Below are positions 12,302 through 23,600 of a stretch of 64,000 nt of DNA, piece after piece. The notes beneath the pieces were generated by a model, which had not been told where the DNA came from, did not search any database, and saw nothing but the letters and a program-made list of their open reading frames with translations. Made by a program: the position numbers and the translations under genes. Origin of the DNA: Tulasnella sp. 424 (taxonomy: Eukaryota; Basidiomycota; Agaricomycetes; Cantharellales; Tulasnellaceae); the NCBI GenBank assembly GCA_019633425.1, contig WSUB01000005.1, positions 310,001 to 374,000 on the forward strand, read 5' to 3'. How positions within the stretch are numbered: position 1 is the first letter of the stretch; every line of letters starts with the position of its first letter.

Positions 12302-14853
12302 TCACTCGGCACCCCCACGTTTGAGCCAAGACTTGAGCTTTAAATTGCCCGACTTCTCCACTGCTTCAACAATGTCCCCACGCTGTGCCGCGCATCGATA
12401 CTTGACAAAAGGCTTGGTGATGTTGCTCGAACTGGGCCCTGTAGGCTGGAAGACTTTCATAGCCGCCAGATTCTCAAACGCCTGAGGAAGGGAATCATGA
12501 AGCCTCAGGACATGGGCAAAACGAACGACAGAACCATAGACTCACCCCAACCATGACTTCTCTCGGAACCTTGATCATTCCGACAGAAGTGCCACCGAGC
12601 ATTACAGGCATGGAACTTGTGCGTTCTACCTGTCTTGAGAAGTTGTTCCAAAGCATCTCGAAGTTGAAAGCGTCGTGTCCCGTGTTGGAAATATGGTACG
12701 TTGCAATGAGTAGCGACAAACATGGGTACGACAAGCCTAAGCAGGTAAGAGGGGTAAGCCTTCGAGGCGGACTATGTCTGTGATATTCGCGTCCTCTGCA
12801 TACCTCTCAAATAGGCAAATGGGGGTGGGCCAATTTGAGCATCGAAGCTCTGCCGAAGACTTGCGGCGGTAAGTGCCGGGCTGTTTGGAGATAAATTCAT
12901 GACTGGCTCCAGCTAAACGAAGGGAACACGTTAGAGGCAACAGTGGAAGAAGGAGGAAGAAATAAACGCACCAGTACTTGACATAAGCTCCTGATATCTT
13001 GTCGTAGACTGAATAAATCCTTCAATACTCGAACCGTTTCCTTCTCCGACAGGAACGCCTGCGAGGTTCAGCGCTCATATTAGCTACGCTGCAAGTATTG
13101 AGGTACCTAACCAGACTGACCTCAACAGATTGATTCCAAATTGACGGCCACTCGTCCATCTCTTCGTCTCCGTCAACTTCCAGAACGTCCTCGTTCGCGA
13201 TAGATGTTTGTAAAACCATCTTGGCGACATCAACATACTCCTCGAACGAGCTCGGCGGCGAAACGCGGATCAACCGTCCACTAAACCGACTCTTCACCCG
13301 TTTCTCGAGCAGGTTTAGAGTATCCATACGGGCGCTGAGTCCCACTACGGCGATTCCGCAGCGCTTTGAGGGACCTTCTTTTGTTCGAGAGTCTGAGTGG
13401 GCGTGGCAAGCTTGCGCGGTGTCTAAGAGACAGTAAAGCAAAGCTTGTCGAGCATGTGTAGCGAAGAGGTCGAAGGACTCGAGGGCGACGATGGTCGGGC
13501 GGGATAGAGTCGTCAAGGTAGCTATGAGGGCTGGTAGGTGCGTCGTAGGAATCTGCGCAAGACCCGCGCAAATGTTAGCGTATGCAAGAGTATCCCCGAC
13601 TGGAAGACTTACCGTGTCGGCCGATGCAAGTCCTTCTGTATCAACTCCGTCGTCTGTTGGGAGGATGTACGAAGATCCGGTTTGCTTGACTAGTTGACGG
13701 GCCATCTCTCGCATCGCAAGCCTGTCATCGTGTTGAGCTTCACCTGAAAGTCTTATGACCACAGGATTTCGAGATTGGACGCTTTCAAGTGCGTCTTCAA
13801 TCAACTGTAGGTTGGAAAATATGGTGTAAGTGACGGGATGAAAATGCCGCAACAATTAGCATAACGCACTCTTGATTTCCCACTTCCTCTCTGTCCCAAG
13901 ACAAGGCAGCTATTACCCTCTCCCCTCTCCGTGCTCCCTTGCAACAGCGATACGAGACTTTGAAGGGGCGAGTGCTTTGATGCCTCTCCAGTCGCATTAG
14001 CCCGTATTGGCGGTTTCAATAGGCTTTGAAGGATTGCTTTCCTCTGCGTGTCGAGCAATCGGTGCGCGCTGGGAGACAACGGCCCAATCTCCACTCGCGC
14101 ACCTGCTCTCTTCGATGGACTCTGTTGCACTCCATCGTCGTGGTCATCGTCATCTGCAGCTTCGGTTTCAACCAGCTCTTCGACAACAGCTTCGCTTCCT
14201 GACGACGCGACTTCCCGTGCTTTGCCCTTCCCCTTCAGAGAGACGGAGACCTTGAGCGGGCTTTCAAGATCTGATTGGTCTGATACAGCCGAAGAGGTGG
14301 AGAGTGGTCGTGGTCTGGTGCGTAAAGGGAGTGGACGTATGGAACGATGTGCTTTGGTTGGGGAAACAGGTCCATCTTCTTCCTCGTCGTCCTCATCATC
14401 TGCTCCGAATCGTAGGGATAATTGAGATTTGCCCAGGAAGTTATGTCGATTTCGTGCGGCCCTAGGAGTATTTGGTGCTGGCGAGCCCGCAGATGATGTT
14501 CGGGATGATGAGGCAACCGCGCTGCGTGGTAGTCGCGGTGCGGTAATGCTGATGGGTCGAGAACCCAGCACGTCCAAGTCGTCCCCCGAGCCGTCATCCT
14601 CTTGGTCGAGTTCAGTGGGAGCGAGTTCGCTGACTGAAGCGTCATTCGCAGAGACCGTTCCACGCGTCTGCTTGAGCAGAGACCTGCTACTACTACTAGC
14701 AGCAGCCTTTCGTTTTGTCGGACTTGACCCGGGATTAGAAGGCTCATCCCAGTCGAAGAGCGGTACAAAGACGTCTGCATCTCCGCCGGAACGTGTTTTG
14801 CGCTTCGTTGATGGCGGTGAACTTGGTACACTGGCTTTTCGTTTGATTGGCAT
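12302..14853 (-). CDS. ORC4: Origin recognition complex subunit 4
   Basis: Seven exons on the minus strand: 14853-13870, 13804-13613, 13552-13121, 13058-12972, 12912-12804, 12736-12546 and 12481-12302. They sum to 2,175 nt, giving 724 residues. A basic, Ser-rich N-terminal extension of about 270 residues precedes the AAA+ domain. Walker A is GQRGSGKS (about 320-327). The Walker B region reads IVALESFDLF (413-422), followed by QALLYCLLD and the Orc4 hallmark LLEKRVKSRFS. The C-terminal winged-helix region matches Orc4 (GHDAFNFEMLWNNF). In the family this ORC subunit helps bind replication origins and load MCM in the nucleus. The first intron falls directly after the Walker A lysine-serine. The two acidic Walker B residues of the canonical DE pair are E and S here. 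It is divergent from the dienelactone hydrolase gene, with a 0.7 kb shared upstream region. Confidence 0.95.
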
Positions 14854-14948
14854 CTTTCTGAAGAGAGTAGCGAAGTGGGGGAGGGAGAGGTAGAGAGGTA
14901 CGCAGTCCAAATCGAAAAACAAACCAAATGGGGACAAATCTCGGGCTT

Positions 14949-15570
14949 GAACTGTTTTGTCTTTGCCCCTCTCTCTCCATCGTGTCAACAGAAGTTGTAG
15001 CTGTGCGTTCTACCTGAAGACGTCTTGACGCGATGAAGCCCACATTGAACGATGCATTCAGTCTTATGTCAGGCTTGTTGACCGATCGGAAGCCGGTTTA
15101 CCTCGGTCACGGTTCGGCCAGCCAACCTTCCACCGAACCCCCCGGTGGGGTGGGAAATACTATAAAAAACTCTGCTGTGTATCTTCCGCTGGAGGGGAAA
15201 ATACTCTCATTCTCTACTTTCCTTGGGTTTCTTGGACTGTTTTGTCCTTACATCCCTCTCCTCCGTCGTGCCAACAACAGTTGTAGTTGTGCGACCCACC
15301 TGAAGACTTCTTGGCCCAATGACGCACACATGGACGGACCCGATTCCGCATGTTACGGACGATTCCGCATGTGACGGACACATTCCGCGTCTTTTGTCAA
15401 GCCTGTTGACTGATCGGGAGCCGGTTTGCCTCGGTCACGGTTCGGTTAGCCGCCAACCCCCTCCCCCAAGCTTGGTGGGCTGGCAAGCTATAAAGGTTTC
15501 GCAGCGTATCTTCAGTCGAAGGGGGAATATATTCTCATTTTCCACTTTTCCCTTATCCTTGCCCGTGGTT
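14949..15570 (+). repeat. Tandem duplication of a promoter segment (about 300 bp x2)
   Basis: Unit 1 spans about 14949-15234 and unit 2 about 15235-15570. Both begin with ACTGTTTTGTC followed by a C/T-rich stretch and AGTTGTAG, pass through CTGAAGAC, and share GGTCACGGTTCGG. Each then has a TATA motif (15161 and 15489) followed by similar GTATCTTC and TTCTC-rich sequence. Unit 2 is longer because it holds a short internal repeat around GATTCCGCATG (15334-15389). Only unit 2 is directly joined to the hydrolase start codon at 15578, so unit 1 looks like an older copied promoter. Confidence 0.75.
15489..15494 (+). promoter_or_regulatory. TATA box of the dienelactone hydrolase gene
   Basis: TATAAA lies 84-89 nt upstream of the ATG at 15578, with a pyrimidine-rich stretch between them as in many fungal promoters. 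The duplicated upstream unit carries the equivalent TATAAAA at 15161. Confidence 0.55.
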
Positions 15571-15577
15571 CTCCGAC

Positions 15578-16871
15578 ATGTCCTCTCCAACAACGGCTGG
15601 CGTCCCGTGCCCGAACTGCCTTACTGGGTACATCTTGCCTGGAGAACCCTCGGGCAAGATGGTCAAGGCCGTCAGCTCATTACCTGAGGCTTATCTCGCT
15701 TCCAAGCACACCAAGCCTTCCGACGGTGGTCGGAAGAAGGCCATTGTGCTGTTCACGGATATCTTTGGACTGCCGTTGGTGAATTGCAAGATCATGGCGG
15801 ACGCGTTCAACGAGAGAGTGGGCGTGGACGTCTACGTTCCCGATTTATTCCAAGGTAAATATCATATATCCCACTCCCTTCCCTTTCCGTCGTTCGCTGC
15901 TCATCATTCCTTCGCGGCCTACATTAGGAAAACCTCCGATCAAAATGGAGCAACTTGCCCCATACACAAAAGACCTTCCAGGAGAGAAGTTGACTTGGAC
16001 TGAAATATTCTGGTTTGTGCTGCGGCTCCTCTCGATCTTGCCTGGGTTCCTTTCCAATCGGCCTAGTATTGGGGATAAGAGGGGTGAAGCTGTGAGTCGT
16101 ACCCGTTTCGGCTTTCCCTTCGTTGTCGTTCAATCGTTGATCATACCTCACCTTTTCCATATACCAAGTTCGTACGTGGCCTCAAGGAGGAGAAAGAGTA
16201 CACGGATATTGGCGCTGTTGGGTACGAGAAGGCATCGCTCTCTCGTTGTGCTATATTGATACTCATTCCACGACAACGCACAGCTATTGTTATGGCGGTA
16301 TGCCACTCCATAGGTGACACTGATCGTATTAAGACTGAGAAAAAGCTTCCTAGGTCATATGTCCACGTATCTGGCAGCAACGGACCTGATCAAGACCTCC
16401 ATCATTACACATCCTGGTGGCCTTAACGCACCTATGGTCGAAGCCATCAAGGTATTGCGCTACTGTACTGTACCTTAGCTATTGACGCTTACTCGATGGG
16501 TCGCAGGTTCCTACTCTCTGGCAGATTCCCGAAGGTGAAACCTGCTCTTCTCTCGCGTCCTTTGCGAACTCGCATGCTCATGTCCCTTTTCTCTATTCCG
16601 CAGAGGATGAGGCAATGCCCGAAAAGTTCAAGAAACAAACGGAAGCTATCCTGAAGAGGAAAGAACCTCTCGCGTACGAGTTTACCGAGTACAAAGGTGC
16701 GCCGTGCCCCTTCCTCATTTCGACGAGCGTCTACTTACCTTGGTGGCTGGGCCTCGACTAGGAACTCGGCACGGCTTCGCTGCCCGACCTAACCTGGGGA
16801 TACCTCAAATTAAGCAGGCCTACGAAGATGCGTTGGACGAGGCCGTGGAATGGTTCAAGAAGACTCTTTGA
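15578..16871 (+). CDS. Dienelactone hydrolase family protein
   Basis: Eight exons: 15578-15854, 15928-16091, 16169-16221, 16284-16297, 16354-16451, 16507-16534, 16604-16696 and 16762-16871. They sum to 837 nt, giving 278 residues. The fold begins with AIVLFTDIFGLPL. The nucleophile lies in GYCYGG (Cys167), a likely acid is Asp213 (EEDEAM) and the base is His246 (TRHGF). Spacings of 46 and 33 residues match the Cys-Asp-His triad of dienelactone hydrolases. An N-terminal CPNC pair (residues about 10-13) is typical of fungal members. The family hydrolyses lactones and related esters in the cytosol; the substrate here is unknown. The 69-nt intron 16535-16603 is in frame and stop-free, so a 23-residue retained form is possible, but the spliced form gives the better triad spacing. 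The Cys sits in a 14-nt micro-exon. Confidence 0.9.
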
Positions 16872-17791
16872 GGGGGTTTCTGTTGTTGGAGTGCTTGTAC
16901 CTTCGTTCCGTGTCCACTGTATATAAATTAGCTTTGCTACCCTTTAATTGCTTCATCCGAGAAAACCGTAATCGCGTGTTGGCGGAGTGACCACCAAGGC
17001 CTCATGCGACGGCTCGAAGAACCCTCCCCTCCCCCGGGAGGCGGTTCCCAGCAAATCAATCTTTGAACCGAAATCGCCATGTGATCATGCTTGTGTAATA
17101 GCCCTATATAAGATTGGTCCAGCCATGTGCTAAGCATCGGTTGTAGCAGCTGACGTCGTGTATAGGCGATTGGGGGGAACCACCGTGCGACACAAAACCT
17201 TTTCAAGGCGCCTGTGGCACACACCGTCACCCCTTTCACTAGTAGCGGCAGAGGACCATACAGACCGTACAATACTCTCGCCTTTTACTAGAGTATTCCG
17301 TGTTCGGTCCTTGCTAATGCCGCATTCCGAATTTTTCAGCCCTCAGCTTGATCTGAGTTGGATGTCGTTTCTTCTTTTTTGTCCTCGCTTTTCATATTTT
17401 ATCTCGTCTGTCTCCTTTCGGCATCTAGGCATGCGACACATGTAAGGAACATCATAAGGCACGTCTATTTCCTATTTTAGTATTCAAAGGCTCTACATGC
17501 ATTTTACGTCTTTTTATTACTAACGCTACCACCATCATCAGATCCTCCTGCCATCCCGGTTCCGTCGGGAGGTGGGTTGCCGTGGAGAGTGGCGATTTCG
17601 TCTCCGGTCTGCTATCGAATCTCACACACAGGTAAGGACCGGCCGCCTCATCGCTCTATTCCCTCCCCTTTTCAATTCCCTCCTTTCCTCCTCCCCACCA
17701 TCACCACCACATCGCTCTGCATCGTCGCTGGTGTACATAGACGAGCTTTGACGCGCCAAATTCGTCGATTTAACCTTGTAAGAAGACGATC
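16872..17791. other. Spacer between dienelactone hydrolase and acyltransferase
   Basis: About 0.9 kb holding the hydrolase 3' region and the acyltransferase promoter. The last 150 nt before the acyltransferase ATG are C/T-rich, as usual upstream of fungal start codons. I see no further gene. Confidence 0.5.
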
Positions 17792-19395
17792 ATGAACGGG
17801 ACCGCGAAACCCGCCGCTTCCTCGAGCGCCAAACCACCACCACCACCACCTCTGAAGAAGAAGCAGCAACATACGCTACCCATTTCGGTCCGCTCGCGAG
17901 AGGACTTTTCGTACCTCCAAGCTACGGGGTTCTTGGTGGCGTTCTTGACGGGTTGCTTTATCGTCAATGCGAGCCATTTCGTGCTGTTGCCTTTGAAATG
18001 GGTGAATAGGGGCTTGTATGACGCCTCGATTCGCTGGACCAAGAGAGGCTTTGCGACGTTGATTCGTGAGTCCTCCCCTCCAAATTCGGCGAGGGATTTC
18101 CATGAGACGCGATAACTGACGACCTCCTTCGCGTTTTTTTTACTCGTTGCCGTTGCCGCATGACGTAGTCCTCATGTGCCAGTGGTTCGCCCCGACCAAG
18201 TTCGTTATCACGACCGAAGGCATGGACGAGTCGATCTTCGAAAAGGACCCCAAGACGGGCAAAGTAACGAGCATCAATTTGCCTAAGAAGCTGGTCATAA
18301 TCTCGAATCACCAGGTGGGTGTGTCAGAGAGAAAACGGCTCTTACGTTTCCTTTGCTCATTCGTGCACGCTCGACGAACAGGTGTACCTTGACTGGTGGT
18401 ACCTGTGGATTCTCACCTACTTTATGAACGTATCTGACAGCGTGATTATTACGTTGAAGAAGAGTTTGAAATGGGTTCCGCTTGTTGGATGTGAGAGGAA
18501 TTCACCGAAGTCTCGAGCGCGCGATGAGAGATTGACGGATGATTCTCCTTTTTCAAAGGGGGAATGCAGTTCTTTGACTTTATCTTCCTAGCTCGGTCGT
18601 GGGGTGCGGATAAGATTCCGTTAGGCGGGCATTTGACGCGTATTGGAGAAGAGGCGCATGCGAACGACGACCCCCTTTCGCTCATTATTTACCCCGAGGG
18701 AACCTTGGTTAGCCCCAATACGAGGCCGGTTAGTAAGAAATACGCGGATAAGGAAGGGATTGTGAGTAGCTGCCTCTCGATTTCGAGTGTCGTCTGGCTG
18801 ACGGTCGTTTTCTTGCCAGGCGGACATGCGCAATTGCCTATTACCTCGCTCAACGGGTCTCCTCTTCGCCCTGCGCACCCTTTCCCCATACGTCCCCGAC
18901 CTGCACGTTCTCGACATCACGATGGGCTACCCTGGAATCCCTCCAGCGGGCTACGGCCAATCGTACTACACCCTCCGCTCCGTCTTCCTCGATCGCGTCC
19001 CTCCACCGGAACTGCACATCCACATGAGGATGTACCAAGTCGCGCGGGACATCCCGATCGGGGACGCGGGCAGCGCAAAGGACGGGAACGTGGGCAGGGG
19101 TGCGGAAGCGAAGCCGGAGGAGACCAAGGTGTTTGAGGAGTGGTTGATCAGGAGGTGGAGGGAGAAGGATGATTTGTTGGAGACGTTTTATAGGACTGGG
19201 AGGTTTTTCAGTGGTGGTGAGAAACCTGTCGAGAGTACGGCTGGTGGTGAGAAGGGAAAGATGGCGGGTGGGGATGCGGTTGAGATTCCGTTGGAGGTGA
19301 GGAGTGGGTGGGATTATTTGCAGGCGTATTGTTGGTTCTTACCGTGGATCGTGTGGTACGAGTGGAGAAAGGTCAAAGGGGCTATCTTTGGATGA
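17792..19395 (+). CDS. Lysophospholipid acyltransferase, LCLAT1/AGPAT type
   Basis: Five exons: 17792-18065, 18169-18314, 18382-18490, 18559-18761 and 18820-19395. They sum to 1,308 nt, giving 435 residues. A Pro-rich cytosolic N-terminus is followed by a membrane segment (about 45-70; FLVAFLTGCFIV). The catalytic HX4D motif reads SNHQVYLDWWYLW (His139, Asp144). The substrate motif reads YPEGTLVSPNTRPVSKKYAD (near 222). These motifs define the LPLAT superfamily, and the spacing and YADK sequence fit the LCLAT1/AGPAT8 branch, which acylates lysocardiolipin, lysophosphatidylinositol or lysophosphatidate at the ER. Which substrate applies cannot be told from sequence. A C-terminal hydrophobic stretch (YLQAYCWFLPWIVWYEW) could be a second membrane segment. 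An intron splits the HX4D motif between Gln140 and Val141. Confidence 0.92.
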
Positions 19396-20652
19396 TGGAT
19401 TGGGAAAGAATGTACTTTGCGGCGTGTGCCCATTTTGTACTACCTTGCTTTACCGAAAACGGTTGTAGCTTTCTGTTTCTTTTCTCCATCTAGTATGTCT
19501 CGTTGTAGACGATCAAAACATTCATTCCACTCAGGACATTTTTAGGCCTTTTTTTTCTTCTGTGTGTGTAAGTAATGGAGCGATCCTGAAGACAGAGCAT
19601 GGGGTAAAGAAGCCTGGCGCTAACGATCGCGAGGGACCTCGTTCGTAATGCCGATGACGAGTCTAAACTGTGGCCGTGAACGGGGGTTTGACGACGGGCG
19701 TTTCGGACCTTGAGTGCGGTGCTTGAAAGGACTTTCGAACAGTCAGATGGTTGGCGGCACTTGGCGTGAGATGGGAGGATTTTCTTGTGGTCCCGGGTTC
19801 TTGTGAAGGATCGGCGTTCTCTGGAGTTTTGGAGATGTTCAGCTTCTCTTCCTCCCCTGGTTCTTCGACTTCTAGAAGAGGTCTTGCATTTACCGGATGC
19901 ACCTTCCCGGCAATCACAGACACACGTCACCATCCAAGTACTGACCTTTTTATAATGAAAAAGTCTTGTGGATTGTGCAAGTGATTTACATGGCAACTAT
20001 CACACCGCAGTGGGTATTGTGTCCTTTGTACCACCTTCGGAACTAGCGGGAATCCGGCGGCGAAGGCACCCTCATAATTTACGGGACCAGAGGAGGGGAT
20101 TATTAACCCTGAGAACAAATAAATGACAATGTGTGTCACTATTGGACCCTTGCGAATTCACCGCGTTTGACCGGAGACATGCAAAGAGTTCACTTCTTCT
20201 CTGCCGCCCTTTGGGACCTTTTTCGTTTTGGTCGTCGTCGTCGTCAGCGTCTCAACATCGTCCTATCTCTCTCTACCACCACCTCTCTCTTCCCTCTCAC
20301 TCTCTCTCTCTTTATTGATTCCTTTTATTTAGCACAATCATTTCCCGCATAATTCCTCTCCGCCCGCTTGACCCTTCGCAACCGAGTGATAAATTGCCTT
20401 GTTGGGGGTGAGTTCCTTGGTGGTGGCTTGCCGACACTCCAAGTCTCTTTTTTTCCCAATCCCATCTCTCCCTTCCTCCCATCTCCCCATCCCTCGAACG
20501 AACTTTTGAAATCTTGGACTGGAACTGAACAAACCGCTCACCAATTACGACTTTTTACGTTTCTGCCTGCTAGTTACATGTCGCAAGACTCGACTGCAAG
20601 AAGAAAATAAACAAAACTACTACTATCATCTCCCTCGACAGTCCACTCTCAA
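19396..20652. other. Intergenic region upstream of the large alpha/beta hydrolase
   Basis: About 1.25 kb with no supported gene. Minus-strand frames at 19490-19996 lack any domain. From about 20220 onward the plus strand is strongly C/T-rich, with a CTCTCT run near 20295-20312. This looks like a promoter and 5' untranslated leader for the gene starting at 20653. Confidence 0.55.
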
Positions 20653-23600
20653 ATGGCATCCACCACCTTCACATCTTCCTCCGACCATCACCTTCATCAC
20701 CTCCCACCTTCATCATCATCTCACAGACCATCACCGCCTGTACCTGTTCGCTCCGTTTTACGGCCAAAGACGTCCGCCTCCACAATCACAACAACCAGCT
20801 CTGCAAATCTCGCCGTCGAACCCCAGCGCCATCGTCCTCGTCCACTGGACATGCAATCAGGCTCAACGACCACTACAACTTTGGAACGCCCAGCGACATC
20901 TCCTTCACCACGGCAGTCCTACTTTGAACGCTATCCAACACGAAACGGCAAGGGCAAGGAAAAGACCGCCAATGATCAAGGGGCAACGACCGGAGCTCCA
21001 GCCGATCACCATCCTCATTCGCTCGCGTCCAAATCCTCCATCGACGGCATGGCTTCCGCTCGAGCAAAAGCTGCTAGGGAGCGGGCAAAAGCGCTCAACA
21101 GTCGACTCAGCGCCGCACACAGCGACCAAGAGGGGCCATCAGCCGCAGCTTCCAGTTCGAAAACCCCTTCCCCAGCCGGGGTAGCCGTTGCGTTTCCGAC
21201 CGTCGATGACCCTTCCTCACATGATGATGCAGACGTGGACGAAGACCCCCATCACGGCGGAGGCGCCACCACCTCTTCCTCTACTGCTGCAGCTGCGCCT
21301 ACTCTCGGAAACGACTATGGCTCGAGACGTCCTCGTCAAATATCGGAAGCGTCCTCGAGCAGTAATAATCCCGTACGAATCGTGTCAGCGGGGGTACATA
21401 GGGGACATCACCGGGAAAAATCCTCCGGTGGACACTACAGACCGACGATCACAACAAACAACACCGGAGCAGGAGGAGCGTATCCCAGCAGGCCGCCTAG
21501 AGAACACCTACCTCGCAGCCAAGCGTACCATCATCTCTCCAACTTCCCCACGCAATCTTCTTCTTCAAGAGGTATCGCTCCTACTCCCGACTTGCTGCCA
21601 TTCATCCGAACCTCGACGTCGTCGACCTACACCCAAACGACTCTCGCGGACCAAGACCCAGAATTCACCACTCCGCTGTCAACTCCCAAATCGTCCTTGT
21701 ACCGCGCGGATGGGGTCCTCGTCGCAGGCTGGTCAAACGGTGTTGGGGTCGAGACCATGGATGCGCTCGTTCAAGGTATGAACGGCGGAGCGGACGCGAC
21801 GGACGACACGGATTACCTCACCAGCATGTTCGGTCGCCGGCCTGGCTCCAAAAAGGATAAAAGAGGAGCTTCTTCTCTCGCTGGGGCAGGGCTGTTGGGT
21901 ACCGGTGGTACGAAGTTGAAGTATCATCCGCTGTACCATCCTCCGTTACCGCAGCCTCCGGACGGGATTTCGCTGGGGACACCCAAAGTCAAGTCGAAGA
22001 AGGAAGGCTCCACGACCGAGGATGATAGATCCGCTCCGTCGAATCCAGCTTCGGCCTCGGTGTCTTCGTCCGAGAGGGAGAAGGAGAGGGAACGACGGCC
22101 CAGAAAAGTGTCCGGCTCTGGGCAGACTCCCTTTCCAAGCGGCTCTCATCACCACCGTCCTGCTACCGCCAAGTCCGACATTACGATCAAACACGGGTCT
22201 CGCTCCGCCTCGGGTCCCTTTGACGACGTGGAGGTCCCGACGCGAAAGGCCCACTCCCGACCATCGACGAGGGAAAAGGACCGGGATCGTCCCAGGAGCA
22301 GCAGGCACCGAGAACGCGTCCGCGGCAGTCGAGATTATCATCATCACCATCGAAAGCAGCACGAAGCGAGTTCTTCCAACTCTTCACCCCGCGAAGAAAC
22401 ACGAGACCTGCCCATTGACTTGTCCTCGCCGCAACCGACCCCCGTACTCGAGAAGCCACCAGAAGCACCTAAACCTCCGACGGTGGTGCCATCCATCAGC
22501 GATATCATTCGAACCCATGCACCAGGGTACGCTGCTCGTCCAAAGAGATCGAATGGACCAGCCCACCCACCTTCTAGCTTTACTGGGTTCGTCGGAGCGG
22601 CGCCTGTGACGACCAGTCGGAGAAGCAGCCTCGTCGAAGAAGACGAGGAACCGGCCGGTCGGAGCTCCATCGACTCCATCGCTGCGGAGGTCCAAGAGTC
22701 TCTCCGAAAGTCGTCGACGACGCGGTTCGCCAGCGCTAGCGGGCGGATGGAGCAGCAGAGCAGGGAATCGAGCGACGATTACGACGAAGCCGGGAGCAGA
22801 CGCGTCAGCTTGGCTTCCCCTACCCAGAGTCACTCGAAACGACCGTTCCCCGTCGTGAGCCGAAAGACCTTGCAGCACGCCAAGAGCTTTGGGGATCGTC
22901 CGAGGAGCGTCGTCGTGGTTAGCGAAACCCCCGTGCTGTCCTCTGCGAATTCGTACCGCAGCCCGAAGAGCGAAGGTGGCGCGCACAGCGTGATTGGAAT
23001 TGGGATTGGAGGACCGCCTAGACCTGCTTCGCGTTCGGCGTCGGTGTACTCTGGTCCGGCTCCGTCGTTGGCACCTTCCACCCCGCTTTCGTTGGGGACT
23101 CCTGGTATCACGTTTACGGGAGGGAACACCGCGACTCAAGACCCTACGAAATTGGAGTTGGCTCAGTTCTTACGCTCTCCAAGGCTCACTCGACTCATGA
23201 CGCTACGACGACATCCTCACGCCGGTTTAACAGTCTCCATGGCCGACGTAGGTTCTCCCAACGGTCACCCGGTCATCGTTTACCTCGGACTCGGCTGCGT
23301 TCGGTATTTGATCGCGTTGTACGATGAAATGGCCGAAGCGCTTGGTTTGAGGCTCGTTTGCGTTGATCGGTGGGGTTTAGGAAGGACTGGTGAACCTACC
23401 ACTGAAAATGGTCGGGGTTTGCTGGAGTGGGCTGCTGTGATCGAGGAGGTTGCGGATACGCTTGGATTGGAGATGTATAGCGTGATAGCTCATTCGGCTG
23501 GCGCTCCTTATTCGCTCGCTGGTGTTCTGAAGTGCGGTGATAGGAGGTTGAAGGGCAGTGTGCACTTGTTGGCGCCGTGGGTTAGCATGTCTGTTGATAC

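Larger units (their letters stand above)
14854..15577. other. Divergent ORC4 / dienelactone hydrolase upstream region
   Basis: Shared 5' region of ORC4 (minus) and the dienelactone hydrolase gene (plus). Most of it is two diverged tandem copies of a segment of about 300 bp, annotated separately. Each copy has its own TATA-like motif pointing toward the hydrolase gene. Confidence 0.7.
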
